From Flavobacteriaceae bacterium HL-DH10 (GTDB taxonomy: Bacteria > Bacteroidota > Bacteroidia > Flavobacteriales > Flavobacteriaceae): a stretch of DNA of 64,000 nt. The notes under the pieces are model-generated. The model saw only the letters and a program-made list of their open reading frames with translations, was not told where the DNA came from and did not search any database. Position numbers and translations under genes: made by a program. This document shows, piece by piece, positions 50,561-59,061 of this stretch. The stretch covers positions 4,036,501 through 4,100,500 of the forward strand of contig CP134536.1 of the NCBI GenBank assembly GCA_031826515.1, written 5' to 3'. The number at the start of each line of letters is the position of its first letter. Within the stretch, counting starts at the first letter, position 1.

Positions 50561-50732
50561 AATACTGTTTTATGTATAATAATAAATATAACCATATCCA
50601 CTTTAATAGAAAATGAGGAATATCAGTTGAAGAAAAACCGATAATACCTCGTGGAAATAATAATCTTAAAATTAGAGAAAACCAAATGATATTTACTAAA
50701 ACAGGCATCAGTACTAGACTGATTTTAATCAT
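50550..50732 (-). CDS. Possible small membrane protein
   Basis: A 60-codon frame from ATG 50730-50732 encodes two hydrophobic helices (LVLMPVLVNIIWFSLILRLL and FLLKWIWLYLLLYI) and a charged end YYEK. It overlaps the following lipoprotein gene by 11 bp. The composition is protein-like, but box D lies inside the frame, so either the gene or the box may be fortuitous. Confidence 0.4.
   Translation of the reverse strand: MIKISLVLMPVLVNIIWFSLILRLLFPRGIIGFSSTDIPHFLLKWIWLYLLLYIKQYYEK
50614..50625. promoter_or_regulatory. CRP/FNR-like box D (TGAG-GAAT-ATCA)
   Basis: This near-palindrome has one mismatch in the left half. The surrounding 16 bases AAATGAGGAATATCAG are identical to those at box F. It is centred 59 bp upstream of the small lipoprotein gene and about 164 bp upstream of mlaE. 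Confidence 0.55.
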
Positions 50733-50782
50733 TTTATATTTAGCTGTGTTGTTATAAATTTAAATGATATAATATTTGCTTT

Positions 50783-51553
50783 ATGCTAAAATTAATCAAA
50801 ATAAAGTCTTTCTTCATAGAAATTGGTGAACTTACTTATTTTGCTCATCGGTTCTTTGTAGAACTTTTTAAAAAACCTTTCGAATTTAAAGAGTTACTAA
50901 GGCAATGTTATAGCATAGGAAATAAATCTGTTTTGTTAGTTGGTGTTACAAGTTTAATTATAGGTTTAGTTATAACCCTTCAAACCCGACCTACATTAGA
51001 AGAATTTGGAGCTGAATCCTGGATGCCTTCGATGGTTAGTATTTCTATTATTAGAGAAATTGGCCCCGTAATAATAGCCTTAACCTTTGCTGGAAGAATA
51101 GCCTCTGGAATTGGTGCCGAATTAGGCTCTATGCGAGTAACAGAGCAAATTGATGCCATGGAAGTTTCTGGCACGAATCCTTTTAAATATTTGGTAGTTA
51201 CGCGAATTTTAGCTGCGACACTTATGCTCCCCATTTTGGTTATTTTAGGAGATGCAATAGCTCTTTATGGCTCTTATATTATTGAAAACACAAAAGGCGA
51301 AGTGTCCTTTCTATTATATTTTAACAAGGTATTTAATTCGCTACAGTTTGGAGATATTATTCCTGCTATTATTAAAACGTATTTCTTTGGATTTGCTATC
51401 GGTCTTGTTGGATGTTTTAAAGGGTATTACTGTGAAAAGGGAACTGTTGGCGTGGGTATATCAGCAAATTCTGCTGTGGTATTTTCATCTATGTTACTAT
51501 TCATAATTGACTTTATTGCGGTATTTGTAACTGATATATTTTTTGAAATTTAA
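50783..51553 (+). CDS. mlaE: MlaE-family lipid ABC transporter permease
   Basis: The 256-residue integral membrane protein matches MlaE permeases: hydrophobic helices, the conserved PVIIALTFAGRIASGIGAELG and RVTEQIDAMEVSGTNP motifs, and a terminal membrane segment. With MlaF and MlaD it forms an inner-membrane complex that moves phospholipids or other lipids between membranes. The next gene, mlaF, starts 3 bp after its stop codon. Confidence 0.93.
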   Translation: MLKLIKIKSFFIEIGELTYFAHRFFVELFKKPFEFKELLRQCYSIGNKSVLLVGVTSLIIGLVITLQTRPTLEEFGAESWMPSMVSISIIREIGPVIIALTFAGRIASGIGAELGSMRVTEQIDAMEVSGTNPFKYLVVTRILAATLMLPILVILGDAIALYGSYIIENTKGEVSFLLYFNKVFNSLQFGDIIPAIIKTYFFGFAIGLVGCFKGYYCEKGTVGVGISANSAVVFSSMLLFIIDFIAVFVTDIFFEI

Positions 51554-51556
51554 ACG

Positions 51557-52335
51557 ATGAATCTCAAACAAAACATACAAGAACATCAAAAAAACTTAAA
51601 AACAAAAAAGGTGGTTCTAGAAATTAAAGATTTAAAAAAAAGTTTGGTGAAAACCATGTTTTAAACGGATTCAATTTAGAACTTTTTGAAGGTGAAAACC
51701 TTGTTATAATGGGAAAATCGGGTTCAGGCAAGTCGGTTATGATAAAATGCTTAGTCGGTTTATTACAACCAGATTCTGGTAGTATAAAAATAATGGGAAA
51801 AAATATAAGTATATTAAACCGTAAAGATTTAGATGAATTACGTACCGAAATAGGCTTTTTATTTCAAGGAAGCGCATTATATGATTCTATGACGGTAAGA
51901 GAGAATTTAGAGTTCCCGTTAAGACGACACAAGCATAAATTTGGAAATATTACAGATACCACACAATTGGTTATAGAAGCACTAAAAAGTGTTGGGTTAG
52001 TTGATGCTATAGATTTAATGCCTGCAGAACTATCTGGTGGCATGCAAAGACGTGTTGCATTAGCAAGGTCATTAATACTTAAACCAAAAATAATTTTATA
52101 TGATGAGCCAACAAGTGGATTAGACCCTATAACCGCTAAAGAAATTATTGAACTTATGCGAAGTGTACAGCGTCAATATAAAACTTCATCACTTATAATA
52201 ACCCATGATGTAGATTGTGCTCGCGTAGTATCTGAACGTATGATTTTGTTAGTAGATGGAATTAATTATGCTGAAGGCACTTTTTCAGAATTAAAGGCAT
52301 CTAAAGATGAAAAAGTAAAAGCATTTTTTAAATAA
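51557..52335 (+). pseudogene. mlaF: MlaF-family ABC ATPase with an early 1-bp frameshift
   Basis: From ATG 51557 the frame encodes an N-terminal lysine-rich stretch and IKDLKK, then hits a stop at 51662-51664. One additional base in the run of eight A (51634-51641) or in the following GTTT would restore KDLKKSFGENHVLNGFNLEL and run into the long downstream frame. That frame has Walker A (GKSGSGKS), the signature LSGGMQRRVALAR and Walker B ILYDEPTSGLD. The later ATG at 51709 would give a protein lacking the first strands. It sits between mlaE and mlaD. Error, slippage and true loss cannot be separated here. Confidence 0.85.
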
Positions 52336-52437
52336 AACTTAGTCATGATGAAATGAGATATAGCAGGTAATTTGATAGCAACAAAATGTTGAAAATGAAA
52401 TTACATCTGATAATTGAAAACAATAAAAAATATACAG

Positions 52438-53430
52438 ATGAAAAAAACAACTAACGAAAAAATAAAATTAGGCATCTTAGTTATTATTGGATTAATATTA
52501 TTTATGGTCGCAGTATATTTAATTGGTAACCGCCAAAACATGTTTGTAAAAACATTTACTATTAGTGCCAATTTTAACAATGTTAATGGCTTGTTGAATG
52601 GAAATAATGTGCGTTATTCTGGTATAAATGTGGGTACCGTAAAAGCCATTTCTATGATAAACGATTCTACAATAAATGTGAATATGGTTATTGAAGAAAA
52701 AATGGTGAAACATATAAAAAAAGACGCCATTGCTACTATTGGAACAGATGGTTTAGTTGGTAATATGATCGTAAATATTATTCCAGGAAAGGGAGATACA
52801 GATATTATTTCGTCTGGAGATATTATTAAATCTTACACAAAAATTGGTACAGGAGAAATGCTTAACACTTTAAATGTGACTAATGAAAACGCAGCTTTAT
52901 TAACAGCTAAACTACTTAACATAGCAGATGCCATGGCAGATAGTAAAGGTACTTTCGGGATGTTAATAAATGACACCATAGTCTCTAATAATTTAAAACA
53001 AACTGTTAATCAATTACGAATAATGAGTATAGAAGCCAATAAATCTATGAGAGCGCTTAATTCAATTATTAATACCGTAAACTTTAACGAAAGTGTTGCT
53101 GGTGCATTACTTAACGATTCTATTGAGGCTCAAAAGGTTAAAATAATACTTACCAACCTAGAAACATCCACTGAAGATATTAAGCAGGTAATTAATAATA
53201 TGAATGAAACTATTACCAATTTTAAAAATGGAAAAGGAACTGTTGATTTTCTTTTTAATGATGAAGAATTTGTAAAAACTCTAGAACAATCTATTCAAAA
53301 TATTAATGAAGGCACCGATAAATTTAACCAGAATATGGAAGCTTTTAAACATAATTTTTTAACACGCGGCTATTTTAGAAAACTAGAACGAAAACAGAAA
53401 AAATTAGAAAAAAAACAACTAAATCATTAA
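52438..53430 (+). CDS. mlaD: MlaD/MCE-family substrate-binding protein
   Basis: The preferred start is ATG 52438 (an in-frame TTG lies 24 bp upstream). The 330 residues begin with a membrane helix (KLGILVIIGLILFMVAVYLI), continue with one MCE domain (FNNVNGLLNGNNVRYSGINVGTV) and end in a long helical region with a lysine-rich tail. A single MCE domain with a long coiled segment is usual for MlaD-like proteins, which form a hexameric lipid-binding ring anchored in the inner membrane. The gene is 102 bp after mlaF. Confidence 0.92.
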   Translation: MKKTTNEKIKLGILVIIGLILFMVAVYLIGNRQNMFVKTFTISANFNNVNGLLNGNNVRYSGINVGTVKAISMINDSTINVNMVIEEKMVKHIKKDAIATIGTDGLVGNMIVNIIPGKGDTDIISSGDIIKSYTKIGTGEMLNTLNVTNENAALLTAKLLNIADAMADSKGTFGMLINDTIVSNNLKQTVNQLRIMSIEANKSMRALNSIINTVNFNESVAGALLNDSIEAQKVKIILTNLETSTEDIKQVINNMNETITNFKNGKGTVDFLFNDEEFVKTLEQSIQNINEGTDKFNQNMEAFKHNFLTRGYFRKLERKQKKLEKKQLNH

Positions 53431-53431
53431 T

Positions 53432-53890
53432 CTATGCCATTTGTCTTTCTCTCCCTGTTAATTCTTCAATATCAATTTTAAAAACAATTGGTGAGTCTCC
53501 TTTATATGCTTTACTAGAAAATTCACTTAAATATTTTAAACTTTTCCCTTCTGTTTTTCTAATAACTTCTTTTACTCCTTCAGAAAACTTATGTAAGTTA
53601 ATCTTAGCGGTACTCCCTTCAAATTCGCGATAAACACCTTGTACTAATACCGATTTCCAAGTTTTAGCAGAATCAATATCAGTAACTTCCATTGATACAT
53701 TATTTTCAATTCGTAAAGCATTTATTTTATGCCCCTTACCAGAATAAAATAATAAAGCATTAGTACTATCATCATAATAATACGTGATAGGTAACACATA
53801 CGGTCTATTTTTATAAATATATGCCAAATGACCTATATAATTATTACTTAGTAGTAATCTACATTTAGATTTTCCGAGTTTAACAATCAT
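53432..53890 (-). CDS. Pyridoxamine 5'-phosphate oxidase-like flavin-binding protein
   Basis: The 152 residues match the split-barrel flavin/F420-binding fold: IGHLAYIYKNRPYVLPITYYY, YSGKGHKINAL and SWKSVLVQG-like WKSVLVQGVYREFEG. Family members bind FMN, heme or other cofactors, and many are induced by stress. The physiological role is unknown. It is convergent with mlaD (1-bp gap) and has a palindrome about 130 bp upstream, beyond the normal distance for the other boxes. Confidence 0.78.
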   Translation of the reverse strand: MIVKLGKSKCRLLLSNNYIGHLAYIYKNRPYVLPITYYYDDSTNALLFYSGKGHKINALRIENNVSMEVTDIDSAKTWKSVLVQGVYREFEGSTAKINLHKFSEGVKEVIRKTEGKSLKYLSEFSSKAYKGDSPIVFKIDIEELTGRERQMA

Positions 53891-54014
53891 TACTATAAGA
53901 GATTAAGGATTTAACTAGATAACATAAAAAAGCATGCTGTTTTTATTGTTAAATAGTATTATTAAAAATAATTAACATTTTATCTAAACTATTTAATAGC
54001 AATGATATATGAAA

Positions 54015-54026
54015 TGATTTTTATCA
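54015..54026. promoter_or_regulatory. CRP/FNR-like box E (TGAT-TTTT-ATCA)
   Basis: This perfect palindrome lies between the metallophosphoesterase stop and the PNPOx-like gene, centred about 130 bp upstream of the latter start codon. The larger distance suggests a longer leader or a later true promoter. Confidence 0.7.
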
Positions 54027-54033
54027 GTTTAAA

Positions 54034-55266
54034 TTAATTAGAATCAGAGGCATTACATCTAAGTTGAAAAAAAGTAATTTCTGGACGCATCCCTAATCTA
54101 CCTGGAAACCCTAACCAACCCAACCCTCTATTAACATATAAATATTGTTGTTTTTGCTTATATAATCCAGCCCAATGTTTGAACTTATATTTTATCGGAC
54201 TCCACTGTTTTTTTCCGATATTTATCCCTGCTTGCATACCATGTGTATGACCAGACAAGGTAAGCGCAATATCTGTTTTATCAACTACTTCTTCCTGCCA
54301 ATGACTTGGGTCGTGACTTAACAAAATCTTAAAAGCAACATTTTGGGAAGATGATAAGGCCATTTGTAAATCTCCATATTGCTTAAAAGGTGGAGTACCC
54401 CAGTTCTCTACACCAAGAATAGAAATTTTTTCATTATTATTTTTAATAGTATCTGATGTGTTTCGTAATAATTTAAAGCCTGTATTTTGATAAAATTTTT
54501 CTATAGCATTAAAATTTTTCAACTTCTCGGTTTCACTTTTCCATTCACTATAATCTCCATAATCGTGATTTCCTAAAACAGCATATTTATCAATTTTAGC
54601 ATTTAAATTCACAAAAACTTTATTCCATCCTCTTAATTCCCAAGCATAGTTATTAACCAAATCTCCAGTAAAAAAAATAAGGTCTGGTTTTAAATTATTT
54701 ATCAATTTTACGGCGCGATCTAACGTTTTATATTGGTAATTAAAACTCCCCAAATGTAAATCGGATATTTGTACAATTTTTAATCCATTAAACGATTTTG
54801 GAAAATGGCTAAAACTTATTTTATGATGATGAATTTTAAAATGATAAACGGCTTTAAAAATAGCATATACTATAATGAAAAATGGAAGAAATCCAGAAAA
54901 CAAGCCAATAAGTGGAATTATTAAAATGGATTCTTTTTCTAAAAAAACATAGTTGGTAAAGAATAGTATAGATATAATAATTACAAATAATATTTTAGGA
55001 ATAAAAGACGAAACGGTAAGTCCGTATAGTGATGAAATTAGCATGTGCTTGCGTCTTGGGTTTATATCATCTAGTTTAATCTTAAGTATTATTATAGCTG
55101 TTATTAAACCAACAGTAAATATCCAAAAAAGCACAATAATTAGTTGTTTTATAAAAGTTGAAGTTAGTAAAATGGTAATAGATTGCAACCAATAAAATGT
55201 TATAACATCTACCAATAATATTGCTAAACATAAAAGCAAAATAGTAAAAATCGAATAACTACGCAT
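54034..55266 (-). CDS. Membrane-anchored metallophosphoesterase
   Basis: The 410-residue protein has about four N-terminal membrane helices (residues 1-150) and a calcineurin-like phosphoesterase domain with the ligands IVQISDLHLGSF, FFTGDLVNN, VLGNHDYGDY and LSGHTHGMQAG. The order D-x-H, GD, GNHD, GHTH is complete, so it should bind two metal ions. This architecture resembles YkuE/YaeI-type UDP-DAGP or phospholipid phosphodiesterases. It follows the CDP-alcohol phosphatidyltransferase by 18 bp, supporting a link to phospholipid metabolism. Confidence 0.88.
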   Translation of the reverse strand: MRSYSIFTILLLCLAILLVDVITFYWLQSITILLTSTFIKQLIIVLFWIFTVGLITAIIILKIKLDDINPRRKHMLISSLYGLTVSSFIPKILFVIIISILFFTNYVFLEKESILIIPLIGLFSGFLPFFIIVYAIFKAVYHFKIHHHKISFSHFPKSFNGLKIVQISDLHLGSFNYQYKTLDRAVKLINNLKPDLIFFTGDLVNNYAWELRGWNKVFVNLNAKIDKYAVLGNHDYGDYSEWKSETEKLKNFNAIEKFYQNTGFKLLRNTSDTIKNNNEKISILGVENWGTPPFKQYGDLQMALSSSQNVAFKILLSHDPSHWQEEVVDKTDIALTLSGHTHGMQAGINIGKKQWSPIKYKFKHWAGLYKQKQQYLYVNRGLGWLGFPGRLGMRPEITFFQLRCNASDSN

Positions 55267-55284
55267 AAGATTATAGGTGCCTTA

Positions 55285-55875
55285 TTATTTCTTCTTTTTT
55301 AATCTTCGTTTATCTCGAATAGCCCAATAAATTCCTTTGACATCTGCGACCCACTTATCGTAAATAAAAATAAGGGTGATTTCTTCAAAAGTTTCTAATA
55401 AACCAATAATAATCATAGCGTAAAACAAAATATATTCTGGATTAAAAAATAACGACCATAAAATAAATAAGCTTTGAAATACAGCTGAAAGTTTTGCTAA
55501 ATATGTATGAAATGCGGTTGCCTTGCCATATTTTAAATAAGCAAATAACATTTGAATAATATATGGAATAAATGCAATTAGTATTAAAACAAGGTTTGTT
55601 TTAATAAAATCCGTTTCAAAATAAAACAAACCAATTAATCCAACAATTAGTGTTACTTGGTCACCAAACGAATCTAATTGAGAACCTCTAGGGCTTGTTA
55701 TTTTCAACTTTCTTGCTAAGTAACCATCAAAAGCATCTGTAATATAACTAATTAATAATAACCAAGTAAAAACCGTGCGCAAATCGAACCAAATTAAAGC
55801 TAATAAAAGCGGGGCAGCTAATATTCTATAAAATGAAAACCAATCGGCTATATTGAAGTTTTTAAATGTAAGCAT
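55285..55875 (-). CDS. CDP-alcohol phosphatidyltransferase family protein
   Basis: The 196-residue membrane protein has the CDP-alcohol signature D-x2-DG-x2-AR-x8-G-x3-D-x3-D in DAFDGYLARKLK and RGSQLDSFGDQ, plus six hydrophobic helices. It would transfer a phosphatidyl group to an alcohol such as glycerol phosphate (PgsA-like) in the inner membrane. It is the first gene of a two-gene operon with the metallophosphoesterase and has box F 58 bp upstream. Confidence 0.88.
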   Translation of the reverse strand: MLTFKNFNIADWFSFYRILAAPLLLALIWFDLRTVFTWLLLISYITDAFDGYLARKLKITSPRGSQLDSFGDQVTLIVGLIGLFYFETDFIKTNLVLILIAFIPYIIQMLFAYLKYGKATAFHTYLAKLSAVFQSLFILWSLFFNPEYILFYAMIIIGLLETFEEITLIFIYDKWVADVKGIYWAIRDKRRLKKKK

Positions 55876-55926
55876 ACACTTTTTCTGTATTTATATAAAA
55901 ATACAACGAGTAAGGCATAGAAAAAA

Positions 55927-55938
55927 TGAGGAATATCA
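55927..55938. promoter_or_regulatory. CRP/FNR-like box F (TGAG-GAAT-ATCA)
   Basis: This near-palindrome is identical to box D, including flanking bases, and is centred 58 bp upstream of the phosphatidyltransferase gene (- strand). Here it lies in a clear intergenic region. Confidence 0.65.
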
Positions 55939-56039
55939 GCTTAAAACTTGTCTTTTTTTAAATTTTAATCTAAATAAATTGAAATGACATACCTCTTGTT
56001 ATTAAAATGTTCCCAAAAAAAGAAAAACTACTTCTGGTC

Positions 56040-56051
56040 TGATATATATCA
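56040..56051. promoter_or_regulatory. CRP/FNR-like box G (TGAT-ATAT-ATCA)
   Basis: This perfect palindrome is centred 74 bp upstream of the BON-domain gene (+ strand). Confidence 0.72.
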
Positions 56052-56119
56052 TTTCACGTTTTAGGTATCCATAATACATTTAACTGTTAATCAGAATATT
56101 AATTAAAATTTATTAAATC

Positions 56120-56773
56120 ATGAGAACAGATTCAAAAATTAAAGAAGATGTGCTAGATGAATTAGCATGGCAACCTAACATTGACGAAACCCAAATTGGG
56201 GTGTTAGTAGATAATGGTGTGGTAACTTTAACAGGTACTGTTGATAGTTATTCAAAAAAAGTTACCGCAGAAAAAGCTGTAAAAAGTGTTTTTGGTGTTA
56301 GAGCGGTAGCTGAAGATATTGAAGTAAAATTTGGTACAAGCAGCCAAAAAACAGATACAGAAATTGCTAAAGCTTCGGCAGATGCATTAAAATGGAATAC
56401 TTCTGTACCTGAAAATAAAATCAGTATAAAAGTTGATGATGGCTGGGTATATTTAACAGGAACTGTTATGTGGGATTATCAAAAACAGGCCGCTAAAAAA
56501 GCTGTCGAAAAATTGGCAGGAGTAAAATTTGTATCAAACAATATTGATATTAAGCAACCCGTAGAACCCACAGATATTAAGAATAGGATTACTAAGGCAT
56601 TTGAACGTTCTGCAGATATTGATGCAAAAAATGTGAAAGTAACTGTTGATGGTCATACTGTGAAATTAAGTGGAAAAGTACATTCACTCGCTGAAAAAGA
56701 AGACGCCAGAAAAGCGGCATATTTTGCGCCAGGTGTTTACAAAGTTGAGAATGAGCTTGAAATTGTTTATTAA
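56120..56773 (+). CDS. Protein with three BON domains
   Basis: The 217 residues are three consecutive BON domains (about 5-70, 76-145 and 148-217), each with the pattern VxVDxGxVxLxGxVxS (for example GVLVDNGVVTLTGTVDSY and IKVDDGWVYLTGTV). There is no signal peptide, so unlike OsmY it is probably cytoplasmic. BON domains bind phospholipids or other surfaces and are common in osmotic and stress proteins. The gene is monocistronic, with box G upstream and a bidirectional terminator downstream. Confidence 0.9.
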   Translation: MRTDSKIKEDVLDELAWQPNIDETQIGVLVDNGVVTLTGTVDSYSKKVTAEKAVKSVFGVRAVAEDIEVKFGTSSQKTDTEIAKASADALKWNTSVPENKISIKVDDGWVYLTGTVMWDYQKQAAKKAVEKLAGVKFVSNNIDIKQPVEPTDIKNRITKAFERSADIDAKNVKVTVDGHTVKLSGKVHSLAEKEDARKAAYFAPGVYKVENELEIVY

Positions 56774-56786
56774 TTTTTTGAACTAG

Positions 56787-56822
56787 TGACTCATTATAAC
56801 CTTAAATAATTATAGTGAGTCA
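56787..56822. terminator. Bidirectional terminator between BON and mscS genes
   Basis: TGACTCATTATAA and TTATAGTGAGTCA pair over 13 positions with one G-T wobble and are followed by T-runs in both directions. It serves two convergent genes and overlaps the stop codon of the mechanosensitive channel gene. Confidence 0.78.
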
Positions 56823-57721
56823 TTTTTATTTAAATTTACTTTTATTTCGGGTATTTCAATAAGTTCTAAAGTTGTAGAAGCCAAAGTTACTTTGCCTTTT
56901 GTTTTTTCAAGTTCTTTATGAATTTTATCGTTTAAAATATGTTTAGTGTGGCGTCTTTTTTTGTAATCTACTATATATCTTAAGTTAAATTGAATCCAAT
57001 TATCGGTTAATGTAATAGCAAGTGTTGGATCTACTATGGCATCTTCAATGTAATATTTGTTTACGACTTCTTTCCATTGAGCTTTAGACTTTGAAGTATA
57101 TTCTGAAAGTGTTTCTGAAGCAATTTTTATAACAATAGATTTCGTTAACTCAACATCCGATCCATATTTGATGGGTAAATTAAATTCATCCCATATAAAT
57201 GGAAAATTTTGAGAATAGTTATATATAGGCCCTTTAAATACAAACGCATTACTCAGTTTCACAATACGGCCACTATAATTATCGCTGCTTACCCATTGCC
57301 CTATTTCCATCATGGTGGTATAAATACTATCCACATCAATAACATCGCCTTTAATGCCATTAATTTCAATCCTGTCTCCGGGTTTATATACTTTAACAAT
57401 AAATATGTATAATGATCCTGCGATGCTTAAAATAAGTTCTTGAAGCGTAAAAGCAATACCAGCTGTAAATATTCCAATAGCAAGGGTGAAATCTTTAATA
57501 TTACCAGTAAAATACGAAAAGGATAAAAATATTAAAATAACATACCCTATAATTTCTATACTTTTTTGAGATTTATAACGCGCTACGGTATCAGTTACTT
57601 TTTTTCTTAATAAACGCCTTATTAATTGAATTAAAATAAGAACAAAAACAACCAGTAAAATATATTTAACAACACTAAATATAGTTGGGTTTTCAATAAT
57701 CCAATTTTTTAATTGTTCCAT
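56810..57721 (-). CDS. MscS-family mechanosensitive channel
   Basis: The 303-residue protein has three N-terminal membrane helices and the MscS core: the pore-like helix AIGIFTAGIAFTLQELILSI, then the beta domain VYKPGDRIEINGIKGDVIDV and GRIVKLSNAFVF. The C-terminal cytoplasmic domain is present but there is no long extra N-terminus. It would relieve osmotic pressure. It is the third gene of the cbpA-cbpM-mscS operon, 10 bp after cbpM. Confidence 0.9.
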   Translation of the reverse strand: MEQLKNWIIENPTIFSVVKYILLVVFVLILIQLIRRLLRKKVTDTVARYKSQKSIEIIGYVILIFLSFSYFTGNIKDFTLAIGIFTAGIAFTLQELILSIAGSLYIFIVKVYKPGDRIEINGIKGDVIDVDSIYTTMMEIGQWVSSDNYSGRIVKLSNAFVFKGPIYNYSQNFPFIWDEFNLPIKYGSDVELTKSIVIKIASETLSEYTSKSKAQWKEVVNKYYIEDAIVDPTLAITLTDNWIQFNLRYIVDYKKRRHTKHILNDKIHKELEKTKGKVTLASTTLELIEIPEIKVNLNKNDSL

Positions 57722-57731
57722 TTTAAGTTAA

Positions 57732-58028
57732 TTACAAATCTTCATACAATCGTAACCTGTTGTGTAAATTTGAAATTTCTTTCTTTAAAGAATTTACCTG
57801 TTCTAATAAATTAAAAATAGCATCAATACCTTCAATATTTATTTCTAAATCATAATGCAATCGCGCTATTTTTTCAACTTCTTTTATTTGTGTTTTATGA
57901 ATAAAAAAAACATCTTTTTTTACAGTTAATTCTATCAGTTCAAATTCTTGCAACGAGTTTATAAAGGCAACAGGAAGTTTATAATGTTCGCAAACTACTT
58001 CTATTGGTATTAAATCTCTTGTTTCCAT
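57732..58028 (-). CDS. cbpM: CbpM-like chaperone modulator
   Basis: This 98-residue MerR-like small protein begins [19 protein letters not shown] and ends in a coiled coil (LEQVNSLKKEISNLHNRL). Proteins of this type bind the J domain of CbpA and modulate it. The start codon overlaps the stop of the DnaJ-like gene by one base (TAATG), which supports a functional pair. Length matches E. coli CbpM (101 residues). Confidence 0.88.
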   Translation of the reverse strand: METRDLIPIEVVCEHYKLPVAFINSLQEFELIELTVKKDVFFIHKTQIKEVEKIARLHYDLEINIEGIDAIFNLLEQVNSLKKEISNLHNRLRLYEDL

Positions 58029-58915
58029 TATGAACGTAGGTTTTGTAACTGTTTAATTAATTCTTTCTCTTTATTAGAAAGCTTTGTAGGCAATATAATT
58101 TGATAGGTTATAAACAAGTCTCCAAATTCCCCTTGTTTTTTATACTTAGGAAATCCTTTCCCTTTTAGTTTTACTTTTGTTCCGGGTTGAGTTTCTGGTT
58201 TTATATTAAGTTTTACTTTACCATTAAAGGTATCAACCATGAGTTCACCTCCTAATAGTGCCATATATAAATCTAAATCTACCGTTGCATACAGGTTCTC
58301 TTTATCTCTTTTGAACTTTGAATGATTTGAAATTGAAAATTTAATATACAAATCCCCATTTGGCCCTCCATTTATACCTTTGCCACCGTGTCCTTTTATT
58401 TTAATGACTTGCCCGTTTTCTACACCAGCAGGAATAGTAATTCTAATATTTTTATTATTAACAGTTAACGTACGTTTATGTGTAGAATAGACATCTTTTA
58501 AGTCTAGTTGAAGCTCTGCATTAAAATCCTGACCTCTAAATTTTATTTGCCTACCTCCACCACGTGACGAGGCACCACCGAACATATTACCAAAAATATC
58601 TGAAAAATCTTCTTCAGAATAACCTCCATATGTACCCTGATAACTTCTTTGATGTTGTTCTTGTTGTTTTGCCTTTTCGTATTCCTCGGCATGTTGCCAA
58701 TGCTCACCATATTGGTCGTACTTTTTTCGGTTTTCAGGATTGCTTAACACCTCATTGGCTTCGTTAATTTCTTTGAATTTCTTTTCGGCAGCAACATCAT
58801 TTGGATTCAAATCTGGATGATACTTTCTAGCTAATTTCCGATATGCTTTTTTGATATCATTCTCTGAAGCATTTTTTGAAATCCCCAATATTTTATAATA
58901 ATCTATATAAGCCAT
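58028..58915 (-). CDS. cbpA: CbpA-type DnaJ co-chaperone
   Basis: The 295 residues have an N-terminal J domain with the HPD motif ([11 protein letters not shown] near residue 33), a G/F-rich linker and two DnaJ C-terminal beta domains ([22 protein letters not shown]). There is no zinc-finger domain, which makes it CbpA-like (type II) rather than DnaJ. It would stimulate DnaK in the cytoplasm. It heads the operon with cbpM and mscS, and box H lies 55 bp upstream. Confidence 0.92.
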   Translation of the reverse strand: MAYIDYYKILGISKNASENDIKKAYRKLARKYHPDLNPNDVAAEKKFKEINEANEVLSNPENRKKYDQYGEHWQHAEEYEKAKQQEQHQRSYQGTYGGYSEEDFSDIFGNMFGGASSRGGGRQIKFRGQDFNAELQLDLKDVYSTHKRTLTVNNKNIRITIPAGVENGQVIKIKGHGGKGINGGPNGDLYIKFSISNHSKFKRDKENLYATVDLDLYMALLGGELMVDTFNGKVKLNIKPETQPGTKVKLKGKGFPKYKKQGEFGDLFITYQIILPTKLSNKEKELIKQLQNLRS

Positions 58916-58964
58916 CAGATTACAATTTAATTAGAAAGTTAACATCATTATAGAACAAAAAAAA

Positions 58965-58976
58965 TGATATAAATCA
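58965..58976. promoter_or_regulatory. CRP/FNR-like box H (TGAT-ATAA-ATCA)
   Basis: This perfect palindrome, extended to AAATGAT...ATCATTT, is centred 55 bp upstream of the cbpA start codon (- strand). Confidence 0.78.
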
Positions 58977-59061
58977 TTTAAAGTGTCTAAACAATAATAT
59001 TACACCCTACTCTTTTCAGAACAGGATAGTAATTTGAAAGAAGCATGGAATAACCTCATAA

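Noticed and set aside
52414-52437. TTG start for mlaD
   Set aside because: The ATG at 52438 gives a normal N-terminus directly before the membrane helix.
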